Assembly (NCBI GenBank): GCA_017134815.1
Contig: CP071032.1
Location: 248,001 to 312,000, forward strand
DNA: 64,000 nt
Source: Lentisphaerota bacterium
GTDB lineage: Bacteria > Verrucomicrobiota > Lentisphaeria > Victivallales > Victivallaceae
Reading direction: 5' to 3'
In this document: positions 44,334 to 53,289 of the stretch, piece by piece
Numbering within the stretch: the stretch's first letter is position 1
Layout: the number at the start of each line of letters is the position of its first letter
Program-made: the position numbers and the translations under genes
The notes under the pieces: generated by a model
Seen by the model: only the letters and a program-made list of their open reading frames with translations
Databases searched by the model: none
Told to the model about the DNA's origin: nothing

Positions 44334-46454
44334 TTAGAAATTTGCAGTCTTTAAAGCTTCCTTTGAAGTTATGTTGATTTTTCCATTATGTGACTTCAGG
44401 CGTTGTTTAACTTTATCGCACAATTCCGGGTTCAAGAGCAGTTCATTTATTGTAAGAACAGCTGGGTCTACATTGATAAAGTTTCTCAAAACAGTATGCA
44501 GTCCAGGCCGGTTATTGAAGTATCCAGTGTATTTAACCTTTTTATCCTTATTGAGTTCCGGTTCAATGTTGCCATTTGAATCCATTGCTCCCTCAATTAT
44601 TTGAGTCGCTCCTTCAGCTTCGAGCTGGAGCATGGTCATAGCTCTGGCCAGACCGTCCATGTGACCGACTACCATTACCATTTCAGCAATCTGATGATTT
44701 ATGAGGCGCTCAAGGGCTGCCTCGAGGGTGAGTGCCGGGGCTGTATCAAGTTTTCTGAGGCCGGCTCTTATTTCACGCTTGTTGGCTTTTGACAGTTCCT
44801 CGCGCACTCTGGGCTCATGGATATGAGCGTCCTGGGGTTTTCGTATAATTTGTTCAGCCCAGGATAACAGGGCTTTCTCAAGGCTGCTGTAAATGCCTTC
44901 CGGGGCATGTTCATGTCCAACTATGTACAATATTGAAAGCTTGGCTTTTTCAAGTGCCATTTCTCTGGCGGCAGCACGCTGTTTCTCATCCATTTCCACT
45001 TGCGGGCTTCTTCCAACTCCGTATTCATCAAGAAATGTATTATAGTAAAACATGGTATGGTGCTCAACACCGTATCTGCTGCGGTTCAGACGATAGACTT
45101 TCTGAATGAGCATTTCTTTTATTTTTGATGAGACATAGCCACCGGTGTTTACACCGTTGCGCCATTCGTCTTCATTGAAAAGCAGTGGCAGTGAATAGGG
45201 AGCCTCATACCGGGCCAGCTCCGGATGATGGATGAGGGTGTAAGGCAGATTTCCTGGAAAATATCCGCCGAAGCTCCAGCCATAGACTCCCACCTGAATA
45301 CCGCCTACAGTAAGCCCTTTGTCGCGATCAGGAGCACCAAGCCATGCCGGCCTGATGTCACTGTTTTCATTTCTGCCTTCATAGGGTGTGAAAGGAATAC
45401 GCTGTCCTTTCGGTTCAGCCGGCATAATTTTGATTTTACCACTGAGGACTGCCTCAAACAGCCTGCCGCCTTCAATGAAATCTTCATTTTCTTCTGAAAC
45501 CAGCTGAGGTATAAGTCCAGCCATGCCTTGTTTGTTCAGTTCGTTGATTCTGCTGATTACTTTTGCCGGTAGATTTTGCTGCATTACGTCGGACATAAAG
45601 TCTTCATCCGGAATGTTGAGGGCGCTGAAGACATCGGTCAATGCTACAAACTGCAGGCAGACAAAAGACAATTCAACCAGTTGAGCGTTTAAATGGATTT
45701 CAGCCTGGTCTGCCGGAATTTCATTTGTCACGTTCTGGGCAGCTTTACGCGATAATTCATCAATTACAACCGAATCCGGAGATTCCCCTGCCGCCAGAGC
45801 TGCAGCTCTGGCCTTTCTGGCGGCTTGCAGCCGTGTCATCCACAGTGCTTCTTCGACATACTTCTGCTGATTTTCTTTTTCAAGAATTTTCTTGAGATGA
45901 TTAAATTGATCATCCGTGTAAAATCTTGGATTGGTGGCAAAAGCGTGGGCAAAGTCCAGCAAAGCCATTTCAAGCGGTGAGAAAATATCCGGACATTTTT
46001 TATACTCCAGCAGACTGCTGTATTTTAACTCAAACTCCTTTTCCGGGATACCATGCTTGGAAAAAGTAAGTTTGCCGAGTACCGCATGGTGCGTCATGGT
46101 GTACCAGCAGCGGCGCAGCTGTCCAATATAACTTATAATCATTTCTCGCAAAGGACGGTCCAGAAATCCGGATATCTGCACTCCATTTCTGAATGAAGGT
46201 TCATCAAAGAGCAAAGTGGTTGAATAGTTTAACTGCTGCTCGAGTACTCCGGGAATATGGAGCAGGTACTTGCCAAGATTATTAGGGAACGCTTCAGGAT
46301 TCAGGTTGCCGCTCCATATCCAGTCGGTCATTGCCTGTAAGCCTTTAGTCCAGTTGCAGTTGTGCTGCCTCAGGTCGGCGTCATTCAGCGGCAGCGAACA
46401 TACAGGTCGTTTTTCCTGCGACATTGGAATGCCTTTTTTGAATATTTTCTCCAT
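44334..46454 (-). CDS. duplicated AhpD/CMD-like domain protein
   Basis: 706 aa from ATG 46454 (GCGAGGAAC 7-8 bases upstream; the ORF extends further without one). Two related segments are visible by eye: residues about 80-127 (LLFDEPSFRNGVQISGFL, REMIISYIGQLRRCWYTMTH) and about 423-470 (LLFNEDEWRNGVNTGGYV, KEMLIQKVYRLNRSRYGVEH). Each is followed by a helical part with SPLEMALLDFAHAFATNP or SLEKALLSWAEQIIRKP, the helical pattern of carboxymuconolactone decarboxylase/AhpD proteins. The CxxC redox pair of AhpD is absent, leaving His pairs (H122-H123 and H465-H466). Function unknown; peroxidase chemistry by the usual thiols is unlikely. Confidence 0.5.
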   Translation of the reverse strand: MEKIFKKGIPMSQEKRPVCSLPLNDADLRQHNCNWTKGLQAMTDWIWSGNLNPEAFPNNLGKYLLHIPGVLEQQLNYSTTLLFDEPSFRNGVQISGFLDRPLREMIISYIGQLRRCWYTMTHHAVLGKLTFSKHGIPEKEFELKYSSLLEYKKCPDIFSPLEMALLDFAHAFATNPRFYTDDQFNHLKKILEKENQQKYVEEALWMTRLQAARKARAAALAAGESPDSVVIDELSRKAAQNVTNEIPADQAEIHLNAQLVELSFVCLQFVALTDVFSALNIPDEDFMSDVMQQNLPAKVISRINELNKQGMAGLIPQLVSEENEDFIEGGRLFEAVLSGKIKIMPAEPKGQRIPFTPYEGRNENSDIRPAWLGAPDRDKGLTVGGIQVGVYGWSFGGYFPGNLPYTLIHHPELARYEAPYSLPLLFNEDEWRNGVNTGGYVSSKIKEMLIQKVYRLNRSRYGVEHHTMFYYNTFLDEYGVGRSPQVEMDEKQRAAAREMALEKAKLSILYIVGHEHAPEGIYSSLEKALLSWAEQIIRKPQDAHIHEPRVREELSKANKREIRAGLRKLDTAPALTLEAALERLINHQIAEMVMVVGHMDGLARAMTMLQLEAEGATQIIEGAMDSNGNIEPELNKDKKVKYTGYFNNRPGLHTVLRNFINVDPAVLTINELLLNPELCDKVKQRLKSHNGKINITSKEALKTANF

Positions 46455-46504
46455 GTAAATGTTCCTCGCTTCTGTGGGCATATTCAGCACACATTATTAT
46501 TCCA

Positions 46505-48067
46505 TTATTTTTGTGGATATCTGTTGATTACGGGCTGATAAAGACGGAACTTAGAAAACCGGATGGTGTTTGACGGTGGCGTCATGCCTTTCTTGGGCCA
46601 GTGTTTTGCGCCAAGCCGTAGAAATACGGTTCTACATAATGTAGGGACTAATGCTGTTCCTGAAAGAACCCATTGCCGGTTAAATTTATCTCTGTAGTAG
46701 GCGTTGAAAACCGGGCCGTTGCGAACCAGCCGCAGACTGCCGCTCGGGTTACTTTTTGAGCCATCACCAACATCCCGGCTGTACTTGTTGTAAATATTTG
46801 AGGACTGGGCTATATGGTCAACAAATTCGGGCAGGGCGGGACCGTTGTTCCAGCCGATCCTGAAACCGTCATTTTCATCACGTTCGCTGCTGGCATAAGG
46901 CGGTGCACCATGAACATCAAAAGTCAAATTTATACTGCGTTTGCTTAAATCTTCGTTACTCATATGGTGATACCCCGGGTCCACTTGAATAGCAGCAAGC
47001 TCAAAAGTTGTTCCCTGATGCGGATTGATAACTTCAAATGAAACCTGTGCATCAAAATTACCGTCAATTGGAAAACTGGTAAGAGCTGCAGCTCCTGAAT
47101 ATTCACCGCCTTGCCGTATTTTTATAAACAGCCCGTCATCCTGAAAAATGCTGGTATCCTGATTGATTTTCGAATACCCCATTGTCCAGTAAGTGCGGTT
47201 AACTTCAGTTCCTGCAAAGTCGTCACGGACAATGCAGGCGACAGGCGTTTCAAGACTGCGTATTTCGTGAACGGCCCGGACGATGAAGCCTTCAATCCAG
47301 GCATAACTTTTCAGTTTAAGATAATTTTCTGGAGTGGGAGTCCCGGATTTTGAACTGGATACTGCAATCACAGCTGTAGCCTGAAGCTGTTTTTGCAGCG
47401 ACTTTAACTCCGACTTTTTTGAACTGGCTAAATATTCTGCATTCAGGATCAGGTATTCAAGCCCCATTGCGGCAGCTGTGTCTGCGGCTTTTTCTGGAGT
47501 CTCATCCTCCTGAATCAATGCCAGAGATGTCTTTGAGGATAATTTTCTAATGCACTGTAAGGTATCTTCATTTCCGGCTATAATAACTGACCCTGCAATA
47601 CCAAAGCGTTCAATGAGTGTTACTACCTGACTTACCAGCTTGTGACTATTGTCATGGGGCAGGAGCCTGAGCAGCAGTTTTGTCCGGCGCGAAAAAAGCA
47701 GCATAACTTCAGAAAGTTCCGGGTGATAAAGCGGGCGTTGTTTTTTGCGAACTCCTTCCCATGGTGTGTCTTTACCAAAACCTACCGGTTGATTTTCTTT
47801 ATCAAGTTTTGTTGACCTGAAGTTGATACCGGCATCAAGAAACCGCAGGTCCTCAGCCTTGATTTCACAGATTCGGCGTGGATCCCCGCAAGTGTTTTCC
47901 AGAGTCGGTTCATCACAGCAAACAGCAATGCCGTCAGAAGTTAGCTGAACACCGAAAGCCAGACCATCAGCATCAGCTCCAAGAGCTCCCCAGTAGGCCG
48001 GTAAAGTATTTTTGGGTGCTCTGATGCTGGCTCCACCGAAAGCCCAAATCATTTTCTCTTCACTCAT
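46505..48067 (-). CDS. GDPD-like pseudoenzyme with C-terminal LamG-like domain
   Basis: 520 aa from ATG 48067 (GAGGAGA 8 bases upstream). Residues 5-270 align with the glycerophosphodiester phosphodiesterase barrel: WAFGGASIRAPKNTLPAYWG, DGLAFGVQLTSDGIAVCCD, ICEIKAEDLRFLDAG. Compared with the GDPD signature, HR is FG (residues 10-11), the Glu of PEN is Lys (K19), the metal Glu and Asp are Ala and Gly, and the His of HD is Cys (C51), so the normal metal and acid-base residues are gone. Residues about 300-520 look like a beta-sandwich (DDFAGTEVNRTYWTMGYSKI, LRLVRNGPVFNAYYRDKF) of the LamG/DUF1349 type. Probably a binding or scaffolding protein. Confidence 0.6.
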   Translation of the reverse strand: MSEEKMIWAFGGASIRAPKNTLPAYWGALGADADGLAFGVQLTSDGIAVCCDEPTLENTCGDPRRICEIKAEDLRFLDAGINFRSTKLDKENQPVGFGKDTPWEGVRKKQRPLYHPELSEVMLLFSRRTKLLLRLLPHDNSHKLVSQVVTLIERFGIAGSVIIAGNEDTLQCIRKLSSKTSLALIQEDETPEKAADTAAAMGLEYLILNAEYLASSKKSELKSLQKQLQATAVIAVSSSKSGTPTPENYLKLKSYAWIEGFIVRAVHEIRSLETPVACIVRDDFAGTEVNRTYWTMGYSKINQDTSIFQDDGLFIKIRQGGEYSGAAALTSFPIDGNFDAQVSFEVINPHQGTTFELAAIQVDPGYHHMSNEDLSKRSINLTFDVHGAPPYASSERDENDGFRIGWNNGPALPEFVDHIAQSSNIYNKYSRDVGDGSKSNPSGSLRLVRNGPVFNAYYRDKFNRQWVLSGTALVPTLCRTVFLRLGAKHWPKKGMTPPSNTIRFSKFRLYQPVINRYPQK

Positions 48068-48163
48068 AATCCAGTCTCCTCGAAAATGTTCTCGCTTCAA
48101 TCTTATTCTTACCGGAACAGGGTTTGTTCCCGAGTGTTTTATAAATCATACTCTTACATCATA

Positions 48164-50422
48164 TCAACGCGGAATAAGCATCCGGCGGAGAAACTGCAGG
48201 TTAAAGCTGTCGCCGCCTTTGATCGCTGGCCCCTGATAAGAACAATGCCAGTCAGCCGGAACCTGCAGCGGTGTCGCGCTTTTATTTACAATGCTGTCAA
48301 CCGAATCGGTTATTTCCGGTATCCTGCTGCCGGTTGCCGCCATGTCACTATGCCAGTGCTCCCAGTAGATCAGGCTGTTTTCGCCCACACAGACAATAGC
48401 TGCATCTAAACCGGCAGGTGTTTTTTTCTGAATACTCCGCAGCCACTTGTAAACTGAGTCCAGATAACTTTTTACACTTTGTGTTTTGCTGCGGCAGGCG
48501 CACAGGACTCTGGTTTCGCCGTTATGCCAGTCGGCATGATTACTGAATAAAAAATATGGCTGATCACATAACAATTCATTTTTAAGTATTTTCGGAAAAC
48601 CGCTTTTGCTCTTTTTACTGAAAACCGCCCGGTGAAGCAGCCCGTAGGCTCTGCCGACCGGAGTGTCGAAGGTTTCTTTGTAAACTTCCTGGGATTCATA
48701 GAATACTAGGGCGATTTCATCCGGCATATCCTCCGGCTTATTATCAGGCAGGACTGTCGGCAGATAAGCAGTCATTCCCAAAGGTACCTGGGTCTGTACG
48801 GCTGTTGGAATGAAAGCGGAGCCGAGTTCCTTTTTAAAGTTCTGCCTGCTCAGACTTGAAACTTGAAAGCCGCGCCAGACCCGCACACTGTCGGGAGCTA
48901 CCGGGCATACTCCGGGATTCACTGCCGGACCTTTTCTGCGCCATTGCCGGACGCTCCAGCCAAACCTGACAGTATGTGAGCACAAATCCTGAATGCGGCG
49001 TTGATATGGTTTGTCTGAACTGGCCAGCAGATTACTGCGCTTGACCGGTACTTCAAGCGATTTCAGGTTTTTTTCAATTTTTGCCACATCCCGATTGATA
49101 TTTATTTTTATAGACTCATCCAGATGCACAGTTTTATTTTTTACGGCTGCCCCCTCTGCTTTTGGCAGGTTTTGCAGTGTCACTTTGAATTTTTTGAGGA
49201 AGTCTTTTTCTCCATAAACCGGGCAGCCGCCGATAATAGTTGCTCTGACATGTTTGTCTTCAGTGGCAAAAAACACTTCCAGTGCATTGTCAGTTTCCAG
49301 CGGACTGCGGAGAATAAAGAAATCAGCAAGGCTGCCGGGAGCAATACTGCCTGTGTCAGGCATTGACAGACATTTGGCGGCGTGAGTTGTAACCATCTGA
49401 AATATCTGGGTGTCGCTGATCATTGAGCCGGTAGTGTTGAAATAAAAACGCGCGAACTTGGCTTCATCCCAGACATGTTTGGAACCGCTTGGACTCCAGT
49501 CTGAACCCAGAGCAACGTTAATTCCTGCTTCGATCAATGGCTCCACATCCAAAGTATCGCCGTAAAGCAGCAGATTTGAGACCGGTGACCAGATGACCGA
49601 AATATTTCTCTCCAGCAGAAAGTCAAGGTGCCTGGAATTGGCAGTATCTATGCCGGAGCAATGAATCAGTGAGAGCGGGGTCTCCCGGACCGCGGCGGCG
49701 TCCTTAAATGCGGGATGCCGCATAAATGCCTCAAATTCCAGCCGGCTGTACCTGTCTGCACCCCGGTTGCTGCCGAAGCCACTGCGTCCCTCTGCGAGGT
49801 GAGCCAGAGTGGCAAGGAGCTTGCCACGTTTGCGGTATTCAACATAACGGTCGATGCTTTTCTGCGGCACTGGGGTACCGTCTCTGCCCGGCTTAAAAAA
49901 GTCGATCACAGAATAGATTTTATGGTGCTTGTCGTATTCAAGATCAGATGCATTGGCAGTGTCTCTGCACAATACCAGACTCGCGGCTGGACTGAATTCA
50001 CGATCGAGGTCTTTGCTCTCCTGCAGGACCGTTGTCCCGCCGGCTACTGCCTGCAGTTCGGCGAAAACCGCCAGTGTTTTACGGTTTTCTGGTGTAAATA
50101 TATCCATGTAGGTATGTCTGATGTCATTGCGGTATCCAGGGTTACGGCGCCAGATGTGCCGGTTTTTAAAAGGAGCCACTGTAGAATCCCAGATCGGTAG
50201 AATATTGTAAGCTGAATGGGTATGGAGATCAAGCAGTCCCGGAAAGATCCAGTCATTTGCATCGGTTTTTACGTAAATAGCGTCATTTGCACACGGAGGT
50301 CGTTTTCTACTGACGCTTTCAATGCGTCCGTCTCGGATCATGATGTAACGGTCGCGGGCACTTCCATCCGCATGAACAACTTTGCCACGCAGCAGTAACG
50401 GAACGGCCATTTTTTTCTGCAT
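48164..50422 (-). CDS. amidohydrolase with unrecognised C-terminal region
   Basis: 752 aa. Residues 1-400 are an amidohydrolase-superfamily enzyme of the cytosine-deaminase/TRZ-ATZ kind: LLRGKVVHADGS, the HxH metal motif FPGLLDLHTHSAYN (H67, H69), TLAHLAEGRSG, SLIHCSGID, VALGSDWSPSGSK with the metal Asp, and a composite-domain end GSIAPGSLADFFILRS. Residues about 440-752 match no family I know; they contain LFSNHADWHNGETRVLCACR and WHCSYQGPAI. Members deaminate or dechlorinate purine, pyrimidine or triazine rings, so a nucleobase substrate is plausible beside two UDG-like genes. GGAGAAGGA precedes ATG 50422. Confidence 0.75.
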   Translation of the reverse strand: MQKKMAVPLLLRGKVVHADGSARDRYIMIRDGRIESVSRKRPPCANDAIYVKTDANDWIFPGLLDLHTHSAYNILPIWDSTVAPFKNRHIWRRNPGYRNDIRHTYMDIFTPENRKTLAVFAELQAVAGGTTVLQESKDLDREFSPAASLVLCRDTANASDLEYDKHHKIYSVIDFFKPGRDGTPVPQKSIDRYVEYRKRGKLLATLAHLAEGRSGFGSNRGADRYSRLEFEAFMRHPAFKDAAAVRETPLSLIHCSGIDTANSRHLDFLLERNISVIWSPVSNLLLYGDTLDVEPLIEAGINVALGSDWSPSGSKHVWDEAKFARFYFNTTGSMISDTQIFQMVTTHAAKCLSMPDTGSIAPGSLADFFILRSPLETDNALEVFFATEDKHVRATIIGGCPVYGEKDFLKKFKVTLQNLPKAEGAAVKNKTVHLDESIKININRDVAKIEKNLKSLEVPVKRSNLLASSDKPYQRRIQDLCSHTVRFGWSVRQWRRKGPAVNPGVCPVAPDSVRVWRGFQVSSLSRQNFKKELGSAFIPTAVQTQVPLGMTAYLPTVLPDNKPEDMPDEIALVFYESQEVYKETFDTPVGRAYGLLHRAVFSKKSKSGFPKILKNELLCDQPYFLFSNHADWHNGETRVLCACRSKTQSVKSYLDSVYKWLRSIQKKTPAGLDAAIVCVGENSLIYWEHWHSDMAATGSRIPEITDSVDSIVNKSATPLQVPADWHCSYQGPAIKGGDSFNLQFLRRMLIPR

Positions 50423-50506
50423 GATTTCCTTCTCCCCGATTAATCAAGCATCGCAGCATAATTGTTCAGAAGTGAAAATATGGCTGAAATACTCAAGAGT
50501 TCTATT

Positions 50507-51409
50507 TCATGTCCAATTGACCGCCGGGCCGGATTCCAGCAGGTATTCATTTATTTGCTGCAGCGGATTACCGTTTGCAAAGTAGTTAGCCGGCCACTGT
50601 GGATGTCCTGCTTTGATCAGCTTCAGGTTATCCGTGGGCACCGATTTTTTAATCTGCAGTCTCAGGATTTCATCTTCCAGGTCATCCGCTGAGCTTCCCC
50701 ACATAACAAAGGCGACCGGCTTTGACGCCGCCTGAGATACCAGGATATCCAGTACGCATTCCGTAAACGGCTGCCATAGCTGACGGTGACTGTCCCGGTG
50801 ACTGTCATCCCACTTGGTATAAGTCAGGGTGCGATTCAGCCAGAGGACTCCCTGACTTGCCCAATGAGCAAAAATTTTATCAGGAGGCGGCAACTTTATG
50901 GCCTCATCGGCAATACCGCGGGCTAGTTCAACATGGGAAAACCAGATTGGCTGGCGCAGTCCTTCATACTCGTAGTCATTGTATGCCATTCTCTGGTCAA
51001 CCAAACTGTAGCCGGCGTTATCCGGATCGGTAGCCGCCGCCGCAGCCAGCAGGCTTTGGAGGCTGGGTGATACCCTGGTTCTAAAACGGAAATCACTTTG
51101 CCAGTCGGTCAGGTTTCCCTGTTCAAAAGATCTGCCTGTAGCTTGACGTTCCTTGGTGTAGGGATCATTGCCGAATATGACAACCCTTACACTGTCCGGG
51201 GGTAAATCGCCGAACGCCTTGAAAATATGGGTTCCCGGCAGCGGGTTATGAAGCCGCGGCCAGATGTTTTCGGAATTATTCAGTTTGACGTTATAATCAA
51301 GGGCCTTAAAGTCCAGCTCAACTTCTTTAAAAGCCGGCAGCCATTCTTTTGGCAAGTTTTTGCGCCAGTTCTTCAAATCTTTTTCCAGTCTCTCTCTTAA
51401 GCTGGGCAT
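50507..51409 (-). CDS. divergent family-1 uracil-DNA glycosylase (Ung-like)
   Basis: 300 aa. Alignable to Ung: VVIFGNDPYTKERQATGRSF (residues 77-95), GVLWLNRTLTYTK, VAFVMWGSSADDLED and AGHPQWPANYF. Catalytic Asp (D82), Tyr (Y84), the stacking Phe, Asn of the LLLN motif (N192) and the His of the HPSPL motif (H269) are retained. GQDPYH reads GNDPYT and HPSPLS reads HPQWPA, so the minor-groove and base-recognition loops differ. It may remove a base other than uracil, or bind without cleavage. The gap after the MBL gene is 2 bases, with AGGAGATT before the ATG. Confidence 0.72.
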   Translation of the reverse strand: MPSLRERLEKDLKNWRKNLPKEWLPAFKEVELDFKALDYNVKLNNSENIWPRLHNPLPGTHIFKAFGDLPPDSVRVVIFGNDPYTKERQATGRSFEQGNLTDWQSDFRFRTRVSPSLQSLLAAAAATDPDNAGYSLVDQRMAYNDYEYEGLRQPIWFSHVELARGIADEAIKLPPPDKIFAHWASQGVLWLNRTLTYTKWDDSHRDSHRQLWQPFTECVLDILVSQAASKPVAFVMWGSSADDLEDEILRLQIKKSVPTDNLKLIKAGHPQWPANYFANGNPLQQINEYLLESGPAVNWT

Positions 51410-51411
51410 GA

Positions 51412-52848
51412 TTAATCTCCTGCTGCTTTTTTGTTACGCAAAGGTTTTGACCATACATCCCACTTCCATAAAGTTTGCGCATGCGGGTCTTTAGGGGGTC
51501 TGCGGCCGAAAACTCTGCCGAGGTGCATTTGTTTCCCATTGCTTCGAAGGTGGATTATCCCTTGAATCGCCCGTTCATATAAATGGCCATGCCCGCTGTT
51601 GAACTCAGCTTGTTGAGAAGGAGATAATTTGCGGAAGCAGGCCGCGAGTTCGGTTGAGAAAATTGCCGGTTTTTCAATTTTTGAAAACCTGGTGATAGTC
51701 CCAAGCAGTACAGCGCTTGGATGCCCATGCTTGTCAAAGCGGTTGTCTCCTGATGAAATAACCGCAGCGTCAGGAGAAATCAGCTTTAGAAATGGTACGG
51801 AAAAGTGCTGACTGCCGTGGTGTGCGGCTTTGTATATATCAGAATGCCACTCATCCAGCCTGCCGGCTTGAGAATAGTGACTGATAATATCATCCATTGA
51901 TTTTTCGTTTAAATCACCAGTCAGGAGTACCGAATTATTGCCGTGAATCAGCTTAAGGACTATGGAGTTACCATTGACGGTTTCACTTTTGGAAGGGTAG
52001 CGTGGCAGAGTGCCGGCGGCATCTGCGCATGGCCACAGTACTTTTATTTGCAGGTATTTGTTGTCCTTGCCGTATGGCGGCAGGTACTGATCGGCAGCGT
52101 CAAGCCGTCTGCAAATAAAACCGCCGGGCGGCAAGTCAAGTCTGTTGTGCCAACGGCGTTCAGATTCCATTTTTTTTATGATGCGGGGGAGACGTTTTTC
52201 TGCCTGTTTCACGGCATCGATAAATTTTTTCATAAAGTGGCTAAGTTCCGGAGAACCTGGAAGCTGCGGGTAATCCTCCAGCCCTCCCAGCCGGTTGCCT
52301 ATTCTGGGGCCGGGGTCGGAGGTTTTCAATGTCCGTCTGAATAAACCGTTGTGAAAAACTCTTTTTACAGCTATTTGCGGATGTCTTAATATTTTTATCA
52401 GGCCCCCGGTATGATCCAGGTCGCTGTGGGTCGCTACTACTGCTTCCAGGTCAATGTACTTGTCTGGTTTGTCCAGGTGGTATTTGTTGCGCAGGAAACT
52501 CAGGGCGGAATCATCTTCTCCTCCATCAATCAGGACTCTTCTGTCGTCAGGAGTCTGAATCAGGATTGAGTCTCCCTGATCAACATCAAGAAAGTAAATC
52601 TCGAGACAGCGTTCCCGGGTCAGGTCCGCTGAATTAACAAAACCCTCGCCGCCACGATATACTACTTTGACCCGTTCATCAGCAAGGATACTTGATTCCG
52701 GAGAGGTGATTTTCATCCATTCACCCATCAGCATTTTGGCAACGGTTTTTTTGCCTTCAGCCGCTTCGAATATATTGACCAGAGGTGCAGCCGCATATAC
52801 ATAGTTTCTCAGCATCGGGTCAAGAATAATGTCCTTTTGCTTTTTCAA
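51412..52848 (-). CDS. ComEC-like metallo-beta-lactamase-fold hydrolase
   Basis: 478 aa, first gene of the six-gene run. A short N-terminal segment with an SH3-like strand pattern (VKVVYRGGEGFVNSADL, residues about 60-76) precedes the MBL domain: LEIYFLDVDQGDSILIQTPD, VLIDGGEDD, VATHSDLDHTGGL (metal ligands H141, D143, D145, H146), NSVLLTGDLNEKSM and YKAAHHGSQHF. Closest to the soluble ComEC/Rec2-type MBL hydrolases, some of which degrade nucleic acids; substrate here unknown. The start is TTG 52848, supported by GAGGAG 7 bases upstream; no in-frame ATG is near. No ComEC membrane channel is fused. Confidence 0.78.
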   Translation of the reverse strand: MKKQKDIILDPMLRNYVYAAAPLVNIFEAAEGKKTVAKMLMGEWMKITSPESSILADERVKVVYRGGEGFVNSADLTRERCLEIYFLDVDQGDSILIQTPDDRRVLIDGGEDDSALSFLRNKYHLDKPDKYIDLEAVVATHSDLDHTGGLIKILRHPQIAVKRVFHNGLFRRTLKTSDPGPRIGNRLGGLEDYPQLPGSPELSHFMKKFIDAVKQAEKRLPRIIKKMESERRWHNRLDLPPGGFICRRLDAADQYLPPYGKDNKYLQIKVLWPCADAAGTLPRYPSKSETVNGNSIVLKLIHGNNSVLLTGDLNEKSMDDIISHYSQAGRLDEWHSDIYKAAHHGSQHFSVPFLKLISPDAAVISSGDNRFDKHGHPSAVLLGTITRFSKIEKPAIFSTELAACFRKLSPSQQAEFNSGHGHLYERAIQGIIHLRSNGKQMHLGRVFGRRPPKDPHAQTLWKWDVWSKPLRNKKAAGD

Positions 52849-53061
52849 AATATGTCTCCTCGCATTGAAGTATCAATACCACAGTGCAGTCTTACACAGT
52901 ATAATTACTCAACAGGTCGGGTGATTAGGCTGAGGACTATATTTCAGGATTCTCTGAAGTCTGTAAAAAGCATTTACCTGTTCAGGTTGGTCTGCGCAGC
53001 AGAAAAAATACCGCATACAGAATTCCCTGTTATGTAAAAGCCAGCTTTTAGAGCCTGCCTG

Positions 53062-53101
53062 AAAAAATACCGGCAATCATGACTGGTAAAATTTGCCGGT
53101 A
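53062..53101 (-). terminator. second terminator or attenuator before the cluster
   Basis: On the minus strand the stem TACCGGCAA / TTGCCGGTA (9 bases, perfect, 16-base loop) is followed by six T. It lies about 215 bases before the MBL start codon and about 150 bases after the nadA terminator, so it could be an attenuator for the cluster. Confidence 0.6.
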
Positions 53102-53253
53102 ACTGCTCCTCCATCAAAATATTCGAACTTTCCTTCTGATACATCTATTGAAAATTTCCATTGATTGAGTCAATTTTCAAATGAATTAGTAAAAAAAAAT
53201 AGATTTTAGCCTGATAAAAGTTATGGACTGTTTGCAACTGTTGGCAACAGGGC

Positions 53254-53289
53254 AAAAAAAACATCTGCGGATAATCAGCCCGCAGATGT
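53254..53289 (-). terminator. intrinsic terminator of nadA
   Basis: On the minus strand the 10-base stem ACATCTGCGG / CCGCAGATGT is followed by a run of eight or more T, 27 bases after the nadA stop codon. Confidence 0.9.

Noticed and set aside
52894-53142. 57-codon minus-strand ORF (MYQKESSN...) in the leader of the six-gene cluster
   Set aside because: No ribosome binding site, and a terminator hairpin falls inside it; more likely leader RNA.
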